64,000 bases of DNA from DAHUXN01 sp963729815 (lineage in GTDB: Bacteria; Acidobacteriota; Terriglobia; Acidiferrales; UBA7541), in the NCBI GenBank assembly GCA_963729815.1, contig CAVSPU010000002.1:186001-250000 (forward strand), read 5' to 3'. A program made the translations under genes and the position numbers. This document shows positions 42,150 to 51,425 of this stretch, in pieces. A model generated the notes under the pieces. It was not told the origin of the DNA and made no database searches. It saw only the letters and a program-made list of their open reading frames with translations. Position 1 is the stretch's first letter. Every line of letters starts with the position of its first letter.

Positions 42150-43589
42150 ATGGGCGAAATACTGCTGCACAATACGCTGACGAATCGCAAAGAGCCTTTC
42201 GTGCCGCTCCATCCGGGCGAAGTACGCATGTACACCTGCGGCCCGACTGTCTACGACTACGCGCACATTGGAAATTACCGCACGTTTGTCTTTCAGGATA
42301 TCCTGCGGCGTTTTTTAGAATCGCGCGGTTTCCGCATGAAACACGTCATGAATCTCACGGACGTCGATGACCGCATCATTCAAAATGCGGCGGAGAAGGG
42401 AATCAGCATCTTCGATTACACCGCGCAATACATTCAGGCATTCAAAGACGACATGAAAGCGCTGAGCTGCGAGACGCCGGAACATGTGGTTCGCGCCACC
42501 GATTGCATCGAAGATATGGTCGCCTTGATCGAACGGCTCGAAGCCAAGGGCATGACCTATCGGAGCGACGGCTCGATCTACTTTCGGATCGCCAAGTTTC
42601 CAAATTACGGCAAGCTCTCCAAAGTCGATTTGAGCGGAATTCAAGCCGGCGCGCGCGTGGAAGTCGACCGCTATGAAAAGGCGGACGCGCGCGATTTTGC
42701 GCTCTGGAAGTCGCCGAAGCCCGGCGAGCATTTTTGGGATACGCGCATCGGCCCGGGACGCCCCGGGTGGCACATCGAGTGCTCCGCGATGGCCATGAAA
42801 TTCTTGGGCGACACGCTCGATATTCACACCGGCGGCGTGGACCTGGCGTTTCCCCACCATGAAAACGAAATCGCGCAGAGCGAGGCCGCCACCGGCCATC
42901 CGTTCGTGCGCTACTGGCTGCATGCCGAACACTTGATTATCGATGGCGAGAAAATGTCGAAGTCGCTCGGCAATTTCTATACGCTGCGTGATCTGCTGAA
43001 AAAAGGCCACAAGCCTTCCACGGTGCGTTACCTGCTTGCGTCCGTGCCATATCGCCGCCAGCTTAATTTCACCGGCGACAGCATTCAGCAAGCGGCAAGT
43101 TCGGTCGAACGGCTGCGGAATTTTGTGGCGCGCCTCAGAGAAGGCAAATTTCCCGCCGGCGAAAATCCGGCAATGCAAAAGCGCGCGCAGGAAGCCATTG
43201 CGAATTTCGAAGCCGGTCTCGAGGACGATCTCAACACTGCTGTGGCCCTGGCCGCGATCTTTGATCTGGTGCGCGACGTGAATACCGCGATGGACCGGGG
43301 CGAATTCCGGCATCAGGATGCCAGGCACGTGGTGGATGCGATGAAGAAGTTCGATCAGATTTTCGCGCTGCTGGACGACAACGACGCCGCAAAGTTGCGT
43401 GCGCTCGGATTCGAATCGGGCGGCTCAGAGATGAGCGCTGCGGAAATCGATGCGCTGGTCGCCGAGCGTCAGCAGGCGCGCAACCAGCGGAATTTCAAGC
43501 GCGCCGATGATATCCGCCAGGAACTCGCGGAACGTGGTATCCTTCTTGAAGACACCCGCGATGGCGGGATTCGTTGGAAAAAGAAGTGA
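42150..43589 (+). CDS. cysS: Cysteinyl-tRNA synthetase
   Basis: 479 aa from ATG 42150, which matches the family start (MGEILLHNTLTNRKEPF); the longer open frame from 42069 covers the leader. Class I synthetase charging tRNA-Cys. HIGH motif HIGN (39-42), zinc ligand Cys30 in YTCGPTVYDY, further ligands in HIECSAM and FPHHENEIAQSEA, and KMSKS in GEKMSKSLGNF. C-terminal region ends with AELAERGILLEDTRDGGIRWK, normal. The only tRNA gene in the window, 6.7 kb away, is also for Cys, probably by chance. Confidence 0.96.
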   Translation: MGEILLHNTLTNRKEPFVPLHPGEVRMYTCGPTVYDYAHIGNYRTFVFQDILRRFLESRGFRMKHVMNLTDVDDRIIQNAAEKGISIFDYTAQYIQAFKDDMKALSCETPEHVVRATDCIEDMVALIERLEAKGMTYRSDGSIYFRIAKFPNYGKLSKVDLSGIQAGARVEVDRYEKADARDFALWKSPKPGEHFWDTRIGPGRPGWHIECSAMAMKFLGDTLDIHTGGVDLAFPHHENEIAQSEAATGHPFVRYWLHAEHLIIDGEKMSKSLGNFYTLRDLLKKGHKPSTVRYLLASVPYRRQLNFTGDSIQQAASSVERLRNFVARLREGKFPAGENPAMQKRAQEAIANFEAGLEDDLNTAVALAAIFDLVRDVNTAMDRGEFRHQDARHVVDAMKKFDQIFALLDDNDAAKLRALGFESGGSEMSAAEIDALVAERQQARNQRNFKRADDIRQELAERGILLEDTRDGGIRWKKK

Positions 43590-43735
43590 GCGCTCAATTT
43601 CAAAATCCGGCCTCGTGGCACAGTTTGCCCTCTCGGCAGAGACCCAACCTTTTCGGCGTTGACTAACAGCACTTCCTCACTGGACGGCGTTGCGGCGCCT
43701 GGCTGCGGCGAAAAAAATCAATTCGGGAGGAAGTC

Positions 43736-45082
43736 ATGAAGAAAGCAGAGAATTGGAAGCTGCCCTGTCTCGTCACACGCTTGCCGGGACCCAAAGCAAA
43801 GAAGCTCGTCAAACTCGATTCGAAATTCGTCTCCCCGTCATATACGCGAAGCTATCCGCTCGTCGCCAAGACCGGCCGCGGCGCGGTGATCGAAGACATT
43901 GACGGCAATCGTTTCCTCGACTTTGCCGCGGGAATCGCCGTGGTCGCCACCGGCCATTGTCATCCGGAAGTGGTCGCCGCGATACAAAAGCAAGCCGGCG
44001 AATTGATCCACATGTCCGGCACGGATTTTTATTACGAGAACATGGTCACGCTGGCCGGCAAGCTGGCGGCGATTGCGCCGGGAAAGGATTCCAAACGCGT
44101 TTATTTCGGCAACTCGGGCACGGAAGCGATCGAGGCGGCCATGAAGCTCGCGCGCTATCACACCAAGCGTGAAAAATTCATCGCTTTCTACGGCTCTTTC
44201 CACGGACGAACAATGGGAGCGCTTTCTCTGACCGCGAGCAAGTCCGTGCAGCGCAAAGGATTTGGTTCGCTCGTGGGCGGCGTGATGCACATGCCGTATC
44301 CGAATGCATATCGCTCGCCGGGCGAGAGTGGCGAAGAAGCTACTGCACGATGCCTGGAATTTCTCGAGGATCAAATTTTTCATCGCTTGGCTGATCCTTC
44401 CGACGTTGCCGCGATTTTCATCGAGCCGATTCAGGGCGAAGGAGGTTACGTCCCGGCTCCGGCGCCGTTTCTGCAGGAGTTGCAGCGAATCTGCCGCAAG
44501 CACGGCATATTGTTCGTTGCCGACGAGGTGCAGTGCGGCATGGGGCGCACCGGTAAATGGTGGGCCTCCGAGCACTCGCAAATCGATCCGGACATCATTT
44601 GCGTGGCGAAGGGAATCGCTTCGGGCATGCCCTTGTGTGCGACAATTGCGCGCGCCAGCATCATGAACTGGACGCCCGGTGCGCACGCGTCCACGTTTGG
44701 CGGCAATCCGGTGTGCGTTGCGGCTTCACTGGCCACGATCGACCTGATCGAGCGGAGTTACATGCAGAACGCGCGCCGCATGGGCGAATTCATCATGCGG
44801 AAGTTGGCAGACTGGCGCGAACGGTACAAAATCGTCGGAGACGTTCGCGGGCCCGGGCTGATGATCGGCATCGAAATCGTGCGCGATCGGGAGACCAAGG
44901 AAAGGGCGCCCGACCTCCGAAACAAGATCGTCGACCGCGCTTTTTACAAGGGCTTGCTGATTCTGGGGGCCGGTGACAATACAATTCGAATCGCTCCGCC
45001 GCTTCTCATAGACGAAGAGCAGGCGGAACATGCTCTGGGCATTCTCGGCGAATGCATCGCCGAGGTACAAAAGAAAATCTAG
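43736..45082 (+). CDS. Class III PLP aminotransferase (GABA aminotransferase-like)
   Basis: 448 aa. Fold-type I PLP enzyme. FLDFAAGIAVVATGHCHPEVV, phosphate-binding GNSGTEAIEAAMK, FYGSFHGRTMGA, the metal/PLP Asp in FVADEVQCGMGRTG and Schiff-base Lys in CVAKGIASGMPL are intact, with STFGGNPV after it. The closest family by wording is 4-aminobutyrate/5-aminovalerate transaminase, with acetylornithine aminotransferase a possible alternative. Starts ATG with GGGAGGAAG upstream. No partner dehydrogenase is adjacent. Confidence 0.88.
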   Translation: MKKAENWKLPCLVTRLPGPKAKKLVKLDSKFVSPSYTRSYPLVAKTGRGAVIEDIDGNRFLDFAAGIAVVATGHCHPEVVAAIQKQAGELIHMSGTDFYYENMVTLAGKLAAIAPGKDSKRVYFGNSGTEAIEAAMKLARYHTKREKFIAFYGSFHGRTMGALSLTASKSVQRKGFGSLVGGVMHMPYPNAYRSPGESGEEATARCLEFLEDQIFHRLADPSDVAAIFIEPIQGEGGYVPAPAPFLQELQRICRKHGILFVADEVQCGMGRTGKWWASEHSQIDPDIICVAKGIASGMPLCATIARASIMNWTPGAHASTFGGNPVCVAASLATIDLIERSYMQNARRMGEFIMRKLADWRERYKIVGDVRGPGLMIGIEIVRDRETKERAPDLRNKIVDRAFYKGLLILGAGDNTIRIAPPLLIDEEQAEHALGILGECIAEVQKKI

Positions 45083-45123
45083 CAATCCCGCTAAGCGGTA
45101 TCGCGGGTTCGCGCGGAGGAAGA

Positions 45124-45660
45124 TTGCCTCGTATCTTGGACGTCGGCTGCGGCCAGCAGAAGTATCCGGGCTCGATCGGCATCGACATGAATCCGGACAC
45201 CGCAGCCGATGTTCTCTGTCATATCGATCGAGGTTATCTGCCGTTTCGCGACAATGTGTTTGATGAAGTCCGCGCGATTCATCTGATCGAGCATGTGGAG
45301 AACGTCATTCGCACCGTAGAAGAATTTCATCGCGTGACGCGGCCCGGCGGCACGGTGTTCCTGGTCACGCCGCACTATACGGATTTCAGTTCCTTTTGCG
45401 ATCCGACTCATCGCTGGCATCTGAACAGCTTCTCATTCTGGTATTTCTATCCAGAGGGTCTGCACGGCCACGCATCATGGTATTCGCGAGTGCGTTTGCG
45501 GCAGCGGCGGCTCCGCGTGCGGTTGCTTCAGGTCTGGCGTTATCTTGGCTTCGAGTTTATGGTCAATCACTCGACGCGTTTCCGGCGGTTCTGGGAATTT
45601 TATCTCTGCTATATTGTGCGCGGCAAAGTGATGGAATTCGAGTTGGAGGTCATCAAGTAG
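45124..45660 (+). CDS. Class I SAM-dependent methyltransferase
   Basis: 178 aa from TTG 45124, immediately after GGAGGA; an ATG at 45052 would overlap the aminotransferase end by 31 bases and add residues copied from its reading. SAM-binding motif I is ILDVGCGQQKYPG, the acidic residue lies in GIDMNP, and motif post-I is PFRDNVFDEVRAIHLIEHVEN. The Methyltransf_11 pattern ends with RPGGTVFLVTPH. The C-terminal part is rich in aromatic and Arg residues. Substrate unknown. The gene ends three bases before the GTG of the YraN gene, so the two are cotranscribed. Confidence 0.82.
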   Translation: MPRILDVGCGQQKYPGSIGIDMNPDTAADVLCHIDRGYLPFRDNVFDEVRAIHLIEHVENVIRTVEEFHRVTRPGGTVFLVTPHYTDFSSFCDPTHRWHLNSFSFWYFYPEGLHGHASWYSRVRLRQRRLRVRLLQVWRYLGFEFMVNHSTRFRRFWEFYLCYIVRGKVMEFELEVIK

Positions 45661-45662
45661 CC

Positions 45663-46133
45663 GTGCCATTGTTTTCACGGGCGGTATTCGGCGTACTGCA
45701 TTTGGCCGCGCGGCGTGGGCTTGCCGAATCGCGTGCCGATGAATCCACGAAGGAACGAGCGCGGCGCACGGGAATTCGCGGCGAGACGTATGCTTACTGG
45801 TATCTGAGGCGCCACGGCTACGTCTTCGTCGCACGGAATTACAAAGTTCCCGAAGATAAGGGCGAAATCGATCTGGTGGGTTACGATGGTCCGGTGCTTG
45901 CTTTTGTTGAAGTGAAAACGCGCAGTGGAACCGAGGAGCGTCCTGGCCAGCCGGAAGAAGCCGTGACTCCTCAGAAGCGGCAGCATCTCGAGCGCATGGC
46001 AAAACGATTTCTCAGGGAAAGGCGGGCGCGCGATGCCTCCTGGCGTTTTGATTTGGTGGCCATCGAGAGTCCAGCTGGGCGCGCCCCAGTCGTTCGTCTC
46101 CATAAGAACGCTTTTGCGGTGGAACGCCAGTGA
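45663..46133 (+). CDS. YraN/UPF0102 family nuclease-like protein
   Basis: 156 aa from GTG 45663, two bases after the methyltransferase stop. Endonuclease-like fold of the Holliday-resolvase superfamily: TGIRGETYAYWYLRRHGY, then DKGEIDLVGYDGPVLAFVEVKTR with the Glu-Asp-ExK metal site intact. The N-terminal ~35 residues are an extension rich in Arg. Biological role is undefined; it often lies near rnhB or lepB. Frame continues upstream, but that part overlaps the methyltransferase in another frame. Confidence 0.88.
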   Translation: MPLFSRAVFGVLHLAARRGLAESRADESTKERARRTGIRGETYAYWYLRRHGYVFVARNYKVPEDKGEIDLVGYDGPVLAFVEVKTRSGTEERPGQPEEAVTPQKRQHLERMAKRFLRERRARDASWRFDLVAIESPAGRAPVVRLHKNAFAVERQ

Positions 46134-46231
46134 TTCATTGCCCGCGCAAACTTGGAGTTTCCTTCGCGAATCATTCTCACGGTGTAAAATAGAACTTTCT
46201 TTTTCGGCTTTCTGAGCCAGGAGGTTGAAGA

Positions 46232-47233
46232 TTGCCCGAGTTACGCAAGGACCCGATTACAGGACGCTGGGTGATCATCTCGAGCGACCGAGGGAAACGC
46301 CCTTCGGATTTCGTTCGCGAAAGCGTTCAAGTGAAGGGCGGTTCGTTTTGTCCATTCTGTCCGGGGAACGAGACGAAAACGCCTCCCGAGATTCTGGCTT
46401 ACGGCCGGAACGGGAGCGGGAAGGACACTCCCGGTTGGACGATACGCGTGGTTCCCAATAAATTTCCCGCGCTCGGGATTGAAGGCGATGTCGACCGCGA
46501 GGGCGAGGGCCTGTTCGATCGCATGAACGGGATTGGCGCGCACGAGGTGATTATTGAGACGCCGGACCATCAAAGCACGCTTGCGATGCTGCCGGAAAAA
46601 TCCCTCGAGGAGGTTCTGTGGGCTTACCGCGATCGTGTTTTGGATCTGAAAAACGACAAGCGTTTCCGATACATCTTACTTTTCAAGAACCACGGTGAAG
46701 CGGCCGGAGCGTCTCTCGAGCATACTCATTCCCAATTGATTGCCTTGCCCATTGTTCCCAAGCGTGTCCGCGAGGAAGTCGACAATTCCCGGCGGTATTT
46801 CGACGTCAAGGAGCGCTGCATTTTTTGCGACATGATCCGCCAGGAATTGGAAACCGGCACGCGCGTGATTTTGGGCAATGATCAATTCATCGCGCTCGCG
46901 CCTTATGCCCCGCGCTTTCCGTTCGAAACCTGGATCTTGCCGCGCCAGCACAGCTCGTCTTTTGAAAATCAAGCGAGCCCGGTTTATACCAGCCTCGCAA
47001 AACTATTCCATGAATTCCTGGCCCGTCTGGACGCGGTACTCAATCGTCCCGCGTATAACTACGTCATCCACACTTCTCCCATCGGCGAGGAAATCAACGA
47101 TCATTATCATTGGCACATCGAGATGATGCCGAAGCTGACGCGCGTGGCGGGCTTTGAGTGGGGAACGGGTTTTTACATCAATCCCACGCCGCCGGAAGAG
47201 GCGGCGCGGTTCTTGCGCGAGGCGCAGCTCTGA
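46232..47233 (+). CDS. galT: Galactose-1-phosphate uridylyltransferase
   Basis: 333 aa. TTG start with AGGAGG eight bases upstream. HIT-superfamily transferase: RKDPITGRWVIIS, zinc site Cys pair FCPFCPGNE, first His cluster GASLEHTHSQ and second HYHWHIEMMPKL. GASLEHTHSQ includes the nucleophilic His that is uridylylated. Exchanges UMP between UDP-glucose and galactose-1-phosphate in the Leloir pathway. No other gal genes are present, so it could serve nucleotide-sugar balance instead. Confidence 0.9.
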   Translation: MPELRKDPITGRWVIISSDRGKRPSDFVRESVQVKGGSFCPFCPGNETKTPPEILAYGRNGSGKDTPGWTIRVVPNKFPALGIEGDVDREGEGLFDRMNGIGAHEVIIETPDHQSTLAMLPEKSLEEVLWAYRDRVLDLKNDKRFRYILLFKNHGEAAGASLEHTHSQLIALPIVPKRVREEVDNSRRYFDVKERCIFCDMIRQELETGTRVILGNDQFIALAPYAPRFPFETWILPRQHSSSFENQASPVYTSLAKLFHEFLARLDAVLNRPAYNYVIHTSPIGEEINDHYHWHIEMMPKLTRVAGFEWGTGFYINPTPPEEAARFLREAQL

Positions 47234-47246
47234 TTCGAACGGGGTT

Positions 47247-48215
47247 TTAAACCAGAACTTCGGGAACTTCCATCCGGCCGCCGCGAAACGCGGATTCAAA
47301 GGCCGCAACTACCTTGGGGTCGAAGTCCGATCCCGCACCCTTCAAGATAATGTCGCGGGCCTCGAACGGCGACATCGCTTTGCGGTATGGGCGATCACTG
47401 ACGAGCGCGTCATAGACGTCCGCCACGGTGATGATCCGCGCCTCAACGGGAATGTCTTCGCCCTTCGTGGGATGATATCCGGTGCCGTCGAATTTGTCGT
47501 GATGCGCCAGGATGATCGGCAATACCCTGCGCAAAGTTCCGCCGACCGCCACGGGCCGGAGGGCTTCCACTCCGCGAGGCAAATGCGCCTGCACTTCGAC
47601 GATTTCGCTTTCCGAAAGGCGTGCGGATTTGTACAGAATATTACGGCTCACCTCAAGCTTGCCAATATCGTGAAGCAAAGCCGCGGCGCGAACGTCCTCA
47701 ACTTGCTCGTCGGGAAGTCCCATCTCGGCGGCGAGGCGCGCGGAGTAGACGGAGACACGGAACGAATGGTTCTGCGTGTACTTGTCGTTGGAGATGACCT
47801 GGCAGAGGATTTGAAGAACGCCGAAGTACGTTTCGCGCAACTCGCTCATCCCCTGCTCTTTTACTTCGTAAAGCGTGCCCATCGCGTAGGCAGTGATCAG
47901 CAAGAAGCCGCCCCAAATGGAAACATCCGCCCAGCCAATTAAATGCCGAAGACTCATGCCCTGGCCAGCCGCGAGCGCAACTGGGTTCATCAAGTTCAAC
48001 CAGGATACGATGAGGACCGAAGCCACGGCCGTCTGCACGGCTCTGGCTCGGCCGAAATAGTAGGCGGCGAACAGCGTCGGCAGGTTATAGAACGTCAAAA
48101 CCAGCCGCTCTCCCGCGACAAAGAAGTTAATGACGGCCGCAAAGGCTATGATCGAGAAGATCAGCAGCAGCTCCTTGTTGATCTCCATGATCCGGGACAT
48201 AATCGGTTTCTTCAC
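47247..48215 (-). CDS. HD-GYP domain protein with membrane sensor region
   Basis: 322 aa. N-terminal half has four to five hydrophobic helices (about 14-120) forming an MASE-type sensor, then a helical linker and an HD-GYP domain (about 130-310). HD pair LLHDIGKLEVSRNIL and later HLPRGVE, then ILAHHDKFDGTGYH and VADVYDALVSDRPYR are present. HD-GYP enzymes hydrolyse cyclic di-GMP. The GYP signature reads DGTGYHP, with His before Pro instead of the usual GYP. Start is GTG 48215 with AGGAGG seven bases upstream. It would oppose the GGDEF protein at 5.2 kb. Confidence 0.88.
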   Translation of the reverse strand: MKKPIMSRIMEINKELLLIFSIIAFAAVINFFVAGERLVLTFYNLPTLFAAYYFGRARAVQTAVASVLIVSWLNLMNPVALAAGQGMSLRHLIGWADVSIWGGFLLITAYAMGTLYEVKEQGMSELRETYFGVLQILCQVISNDKYTQNHSFRVSVYSARLAAEMGLPDEQVEDVRAAALLHDIGKLEVSRNILYKSARLSESEIVEVQAHLPRGVEALRPVAVGGTLRRVLPIILAHHDKFDGTGYHPTKGEDIPVEARIITVADVYDALVSDRPYRKAMSPFEARDIILKGAGSDFDPKVVAAFESAFRGGRMEVPEVLV

Positions 48216-48470
48216 GGCCCATCCTCCTGAATAATATTTTTTTTGGCCCGGGGAATTCCTGCTTGTGCTGCTCTAAAATGGTAACAACCGCGCGCGCCGG
48301 ACGATGGAGTTTATTTCCGGAATTGCCCAATGCATGTACCTGTCCGTCCGCATTGGCTCTCCTGTACGAATGGACAGGTGCGGAATTCCGCGCCCAATGG
48401 CAATTTCCGTGCGCAGGTGGTACTTTTGCGAAGTCGCCGCGAACGCGCGTTTGTGCCCGAGGGAAAGAAA

Positions 48471-50192
48471 ATGACGTGGAGCCAGAGACGAACTCTTGTG
48501 GTTCTCTTGGTCGTTGCAGTCATCGTGCTGTTTTTCTGGATGATTCCGCGCTGGATTTTTTCGCCCGCCGAGATAATTTCATCGAATTCCGTGCTCGTAC
48601 TTGATTTGAGCGGCTCCATCGAGGAGCAACGCCCCAGTGATTTTTCGACTGCGCTCTTCGGTTCTCAGGTGACTGTGCTTCACGAAGTCGACGACTCCAT
48701 CGACCAGGCCGCGAATGATCACCGGATAAAGGGATTGGTGGTCCGCATAGCGCCGCTGGAAGCCGGATGGGCGAAACTCGAAGAAATCCATGCCCATCTT
48801 CTCTCGTTTCGGAAGAGCGGCAAGCCAAGCATTTGTTATTTGGGTTACGACGGCGCCGAAAACCAGGAGTATTACGTCGCCACAGGTTGCGATCAGATTT
48901 GGCTTGAGCCCACCAATCCATTGGGCGTTCGCGGAATGATGGCCGAGGCTACATTCTTGCGGGGCACTCTCGACAAGCTGAAAATTGTGCCGGATTTTCT
49001 GCACATCGCGGAATACAAGACAGCGCCGAATGAATACACCGAAAAAAAATTCACGCCCGCGCACCGCGAGGAGGTTCAGTCGCTCCTCACCAGCGTTTAT
49101 GATCAGTATCTGACCGACGTCTCTTCCGCGCGGCATTTGGATCGCGCTCAATTCGCCAGCCTCGTGCCCAAGGGGCCGTTTCTGCCGCAGGAGGCGATAC
49201 AAAACAAGCTAGTCGACAGGCTCGGCGATTGGGACCAGGTCCAGGATTTTTTCCGTCGAAAGATTGGAGATTGGAATCCGGTGAGCTTTGCGCAATATCG
49301 TCAGGGGTTGAGCAACGGCTGGGGGCCGAAGATCGCCATCGTGTATGCATCGGGCGAAATCGTTTCGGGCGATTCGCAAGCATCGGCCACGGGCGGATCT
49401 GTAATGGGCGGAGATACGGTCGCTGGTGAAATCCGCGATGCCCGAACGGACTCCGACATTCGAGCCATTGTGTTGCGTGTCGATTCCCCTGGTGGCTCGT
49501 CCGTCGCGAGCGAAGTCATCCGCCGCGAAATCCAATTGGCCCGCCGCGAGAAGCCTGTTGTCGTTTCCATGTCTGATCTGGCTGCGTCCGGTGGCTATTG
49601 GATTTCAATGTCTGCGAATAAAATTGTCGCCGATCCGGACACGATCACGGCGTCGATCGGCGTGTTCAGCGGCAAAATGAATCTTTCCGGCTTGTACCAG
49701 CTCCTCGGCCTGAGCACTGATTACGTTGCCACCAGCGGCAACGCAACCCTCTATTCCGATCAGGGCGACTTCACGCCGGAGCAACAACAGTCTGTCCAGA
49801 AAATCCTTCAGGACATCTATGCGAATTTCACGCGCGGTGTATCCGAAGGCCGCGATCTCCCCATCGATACGGTCGACAAGATTGCCAAGGGACGCGTCTG
49901 GAGCGGGGAGCAAGCCAAGGGTCTTGGTCTTGTCGATTACCTGGGTGGGACGGATCGCGCGATCGCCGTCGCAAAGGAGTTGGCGCACATTCCCGCGGAT
50001 GAATCTGTCCAGATCGTCCGTTTGCCCAAGTCCAAGACGTTTTTCGAGATGCTTCTCGATCGTGCTCAGGACGGCGCCGCTGCCCCGCAGAACCAGGACA
50101 CCGCGCTTCAATCGATCCTGCACCGCCTGTCGGTCATGGCGCGCACGGAACCCGTCCGCGTTCAGATGCCCTTCGCATTGACGATTCGTTGA
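48471..50192 (+). CDS. sppA: Signal peptide peptidase SppA (67K type)
   Basis: 573 aa from ATG 48471 (GAGGG upstream); the frame is open from 48330 but lacks family similarity there. N-terminal membrane anchor (residues 9-29), then tandem S49 domains. In the N-terminal domain catalytic Lys lies in AEYKTAPNEYTEKKFTP; in the C-terminal domain nucleophile Ser lies in MSDLAASGGYWISM, as in E. coli SppA. Degrades cleaved signal peptides at the inner membrane. Intact length and both domains present. Nothing notable downstream except tRNA-Cys. Confidence 0.93.
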   Translation: MTWSQRRTLVVLLVVAVIVLFFWMIPRWIFSPAEIISSNSVLVLDLSGSIEEQRPSDFSTALFGSQVTVLHEVDDSIDQAANDHRIKGLVVRIAPLEAGWAKLEEIHAHLLSFRKSGKPSICYLGYDGAENQEYYVATGCDQIWLEPTNPLGVRGMMAEATFLRGTLDKLKIVPDFLHIAEYKTAPNEYTEKKFTPAHREEVQSLLTSVYDQYLTDVSSARHLDRAQFASLVPKGPFLPQEAIQNKLVDRLGDWDQVQDFFRRKIGDWNPVSFAQYRQGLSNGWGPKIAIVYASGEIVSGDSQASATGGSVMGGDTVAGEIRDARTDSDIRAIVLRVDSPGGSSVASEVIRREIQLARREKPVVVSMSDLAASGGYWISMSANKIVADPDTITASIGVFSGKMNLSGLYQLLGLSTDYVATSGNATLYSDQGDFTPEQQQSVQKILQDIYANFTRGVSEGRDLPIDTVDKIAKGRVWSGEQAKGLGLVDYLGGTDRAIAVAKELAHIPADESVQIVRLPKSKTFFEMLLDRAQDGAAAPQNQDTALQSILHRLSVMARTEPVRVQMPFALTIR

Positions 50193-50230
50193 GCCATCGC
50201 GAGACTCGCAAACCGACCTCAATTCACTGG

Positions 50231-50257
50231 TTGACGCTGCGAAAGATTCGCTATACT
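50231..50257 (+). promoter_or_regulatory. Promoter for tRNA-Cys
   Basis: TTGACG (50231-50236), 15-base spacer, TATACT (50252-50257). The spacer is short, but the position, 16 bases before the tRNA, is right. Confidence 0.5.
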
Positions 50258-50272
50258 AAGTGGAGTTCACAC

Positions 50273-50347
50273 GGCGCGGTACCCAAGTGGTAAGGGAGAG
50301 GTCTGCAAAACCTTTATACGTGGGTTCGATTCCCACCCGCGCCTCCA
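50273..50347 (+). tRNA. tRNA-Cys (anticodon GCA), CCA encoded
   Basis: Acceptor stem GGCGCGG/CCGCGCC, D-arm with GTGGTAAGG loop, anticodon arm GAGGT-CTGCAAA-ACCTT (anticodon GCA), short variable loop, T-arm GTGGG-TTCGATT-CCCAC and discriminator T followed by genomic CCA at 50345-50347. Confidence 0.95.
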
Positions 50348-50728
50348 ATTTCTTCGCCGATGGTTTCAGTGTTTTTTCACTCACGTTGGAAGAGCCTGCC
50401 CCGATTGCGCCAATCCAAATTTCCGCGTCACCATTAGGTTTCGAACTAAACGGGAAAACAAACGGTGCATCATGGATTCTCGAAGGGGAATCGGCGGTCG
50501 GAAGTTTGTTATGGGCCCACGCCCGTCTAGCTGGCGCAGGAAATGCGAAAATGGTGGAACTTCAGTGCCTTACGGGGTGAATATCAAAGGAGGGAAACGT
50601 GCGCACGAGTGGCACGATGCCTCGCTGTCTCTATATTTTATGTACATGGTGAGAACGGTGCGAGTTTCGTGGTTTGTGGGTGGAGTAGAGGCCTTCAATA
50701 CGCGAGAAGAAAGATGGAGGAAAGTTAC
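50348..50728. other. Intergenic, no gene supported
   Basis: Between tRNA-Cys and the LTXXQ protein. Open frames crossing this stretch show no family wording or ribosome-binding sites. It holds the leader of the downstream gene. Confidence 0.5.
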
Positions 50729-51169
50729 ATGGTGAATAAATTGCGGAAAGCATTTTGGGTTTCATCGTTTGTCGCGAGTTTGTTTTTCCTGGCGAACGTC
50801 GCCGTTGGTCCCGCCTCGGCGGCCGTGCCGCAAGACGGGCAACAGGGCGCGGGGCATCACCGCGGCATGCCGACTCCGGATGAACGGCTGCAAATGCTGA
50901 CGAAGCAGTTGAACCTGACAGCCGACGAGCAAGCAAAGATCAAGCCAATCCTGGTGGACGAACAGAAAAAGATGGAAGACCTTCGAGACGATTCGAGCTT
51001 GTCTCGCCAGGACCGCTTCCAAAAGATGCAGCAAATCCGCCAGGATTCATCGACTCAGATTCGAACGAACCTGGACAGCGACCAACAAAAGAAATACGAC
51101 GATATGCAGAAGCAAATGCAGGAGCGTCGCCACGGGAACGGCGGAGGGAACCCCGGCTCCGGTCTATAG
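50729..51169 (+). CDS. CpxP/Spy-like LTXXQ periplasmic protein
   Basis: 146 aa from ATG 50729 with GGAGG upstream. Signal peptide at about 1-31 (VNKLRKAFW, hydrophobic core, ASAAVP). The mature part is helical and charged with the family motif LNLTADEQAKIKPIL and a second repeat LDSDQQKKYDDMQKQM, as in CpxP and Spy, which act as periplasmic chaperones or stress sensors. C-terminal Gly/His-rich tail (HGNGGGNPG). The frame is open upstream, but ribosome-binding site and signal peptide fix this start. Alone in its transcription unit. Confidence 0.82.
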   Translation: MVNKLRKAFWVSSFVASLFFLANVAVGPASAAVPQDGQQGAGHHRGMPTPDERLQMLTKQLNLTADEQAKIKPILVDEQKKMEDLRDDSSLSRQDRFQKMQQIRQDSSTQIRTNLDSDQQKKYDDMQKQMQERRHGNGGGNPGSGL

Positions 51170-51194
51170 CGCGTTTCGTCCCGGACATGAAAAT

Positions 51195-51230
51195 GCCAAG
51201 AGCGGCGCTCGAGGAGCGCCCCTTCTTGGC
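51195..51230 (+). terminator. Strong stem-loop after the LTXXQ gene
   Basis: GCCAAGA-GC-GGCGCTC-GAG-GAGCGCC-CCT-TCTTGGC, a two-part stem of 14 base pairs with a small internal loop, 26 bases after the stop codon. Not followed by a real T run, so it could be a transcript-stabilising hairpin or a weak terminator. Confidence 0.6.
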
Positions 51231-51425
51231 GTGATTTGTTCCTGTGCGCCGCGACAGAAACCCTGCGCATGTGGTTCGCGTCAAACAGGCATTCCGAAAA
51301 CGACGGTTTCCGCGGCCCGATCGCATTGAACCGATGCCAAGGCGGTTCGGATCTCTCGCGAGACTGTGGCCGGGAAGCTAATTCATTACCTCTAGGATTG
51401 TTTCAGCAGGTTACGGAGAGGCAGT

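Noticed and set aside
45052..45123. Upstream ATG for the methyltransferase
   Set aside because: It overlaps the aminotransferase end and adds residues translated from that gene; the TTG at 45124 follows GGAGGA and starts exactly at the SAM-binding strand.
50260..50580. 106-codon frame starting before and crossing tRNA-Cys
   Set aside because: It runs through the tRNA and shows no protein-like pattern afterwards.
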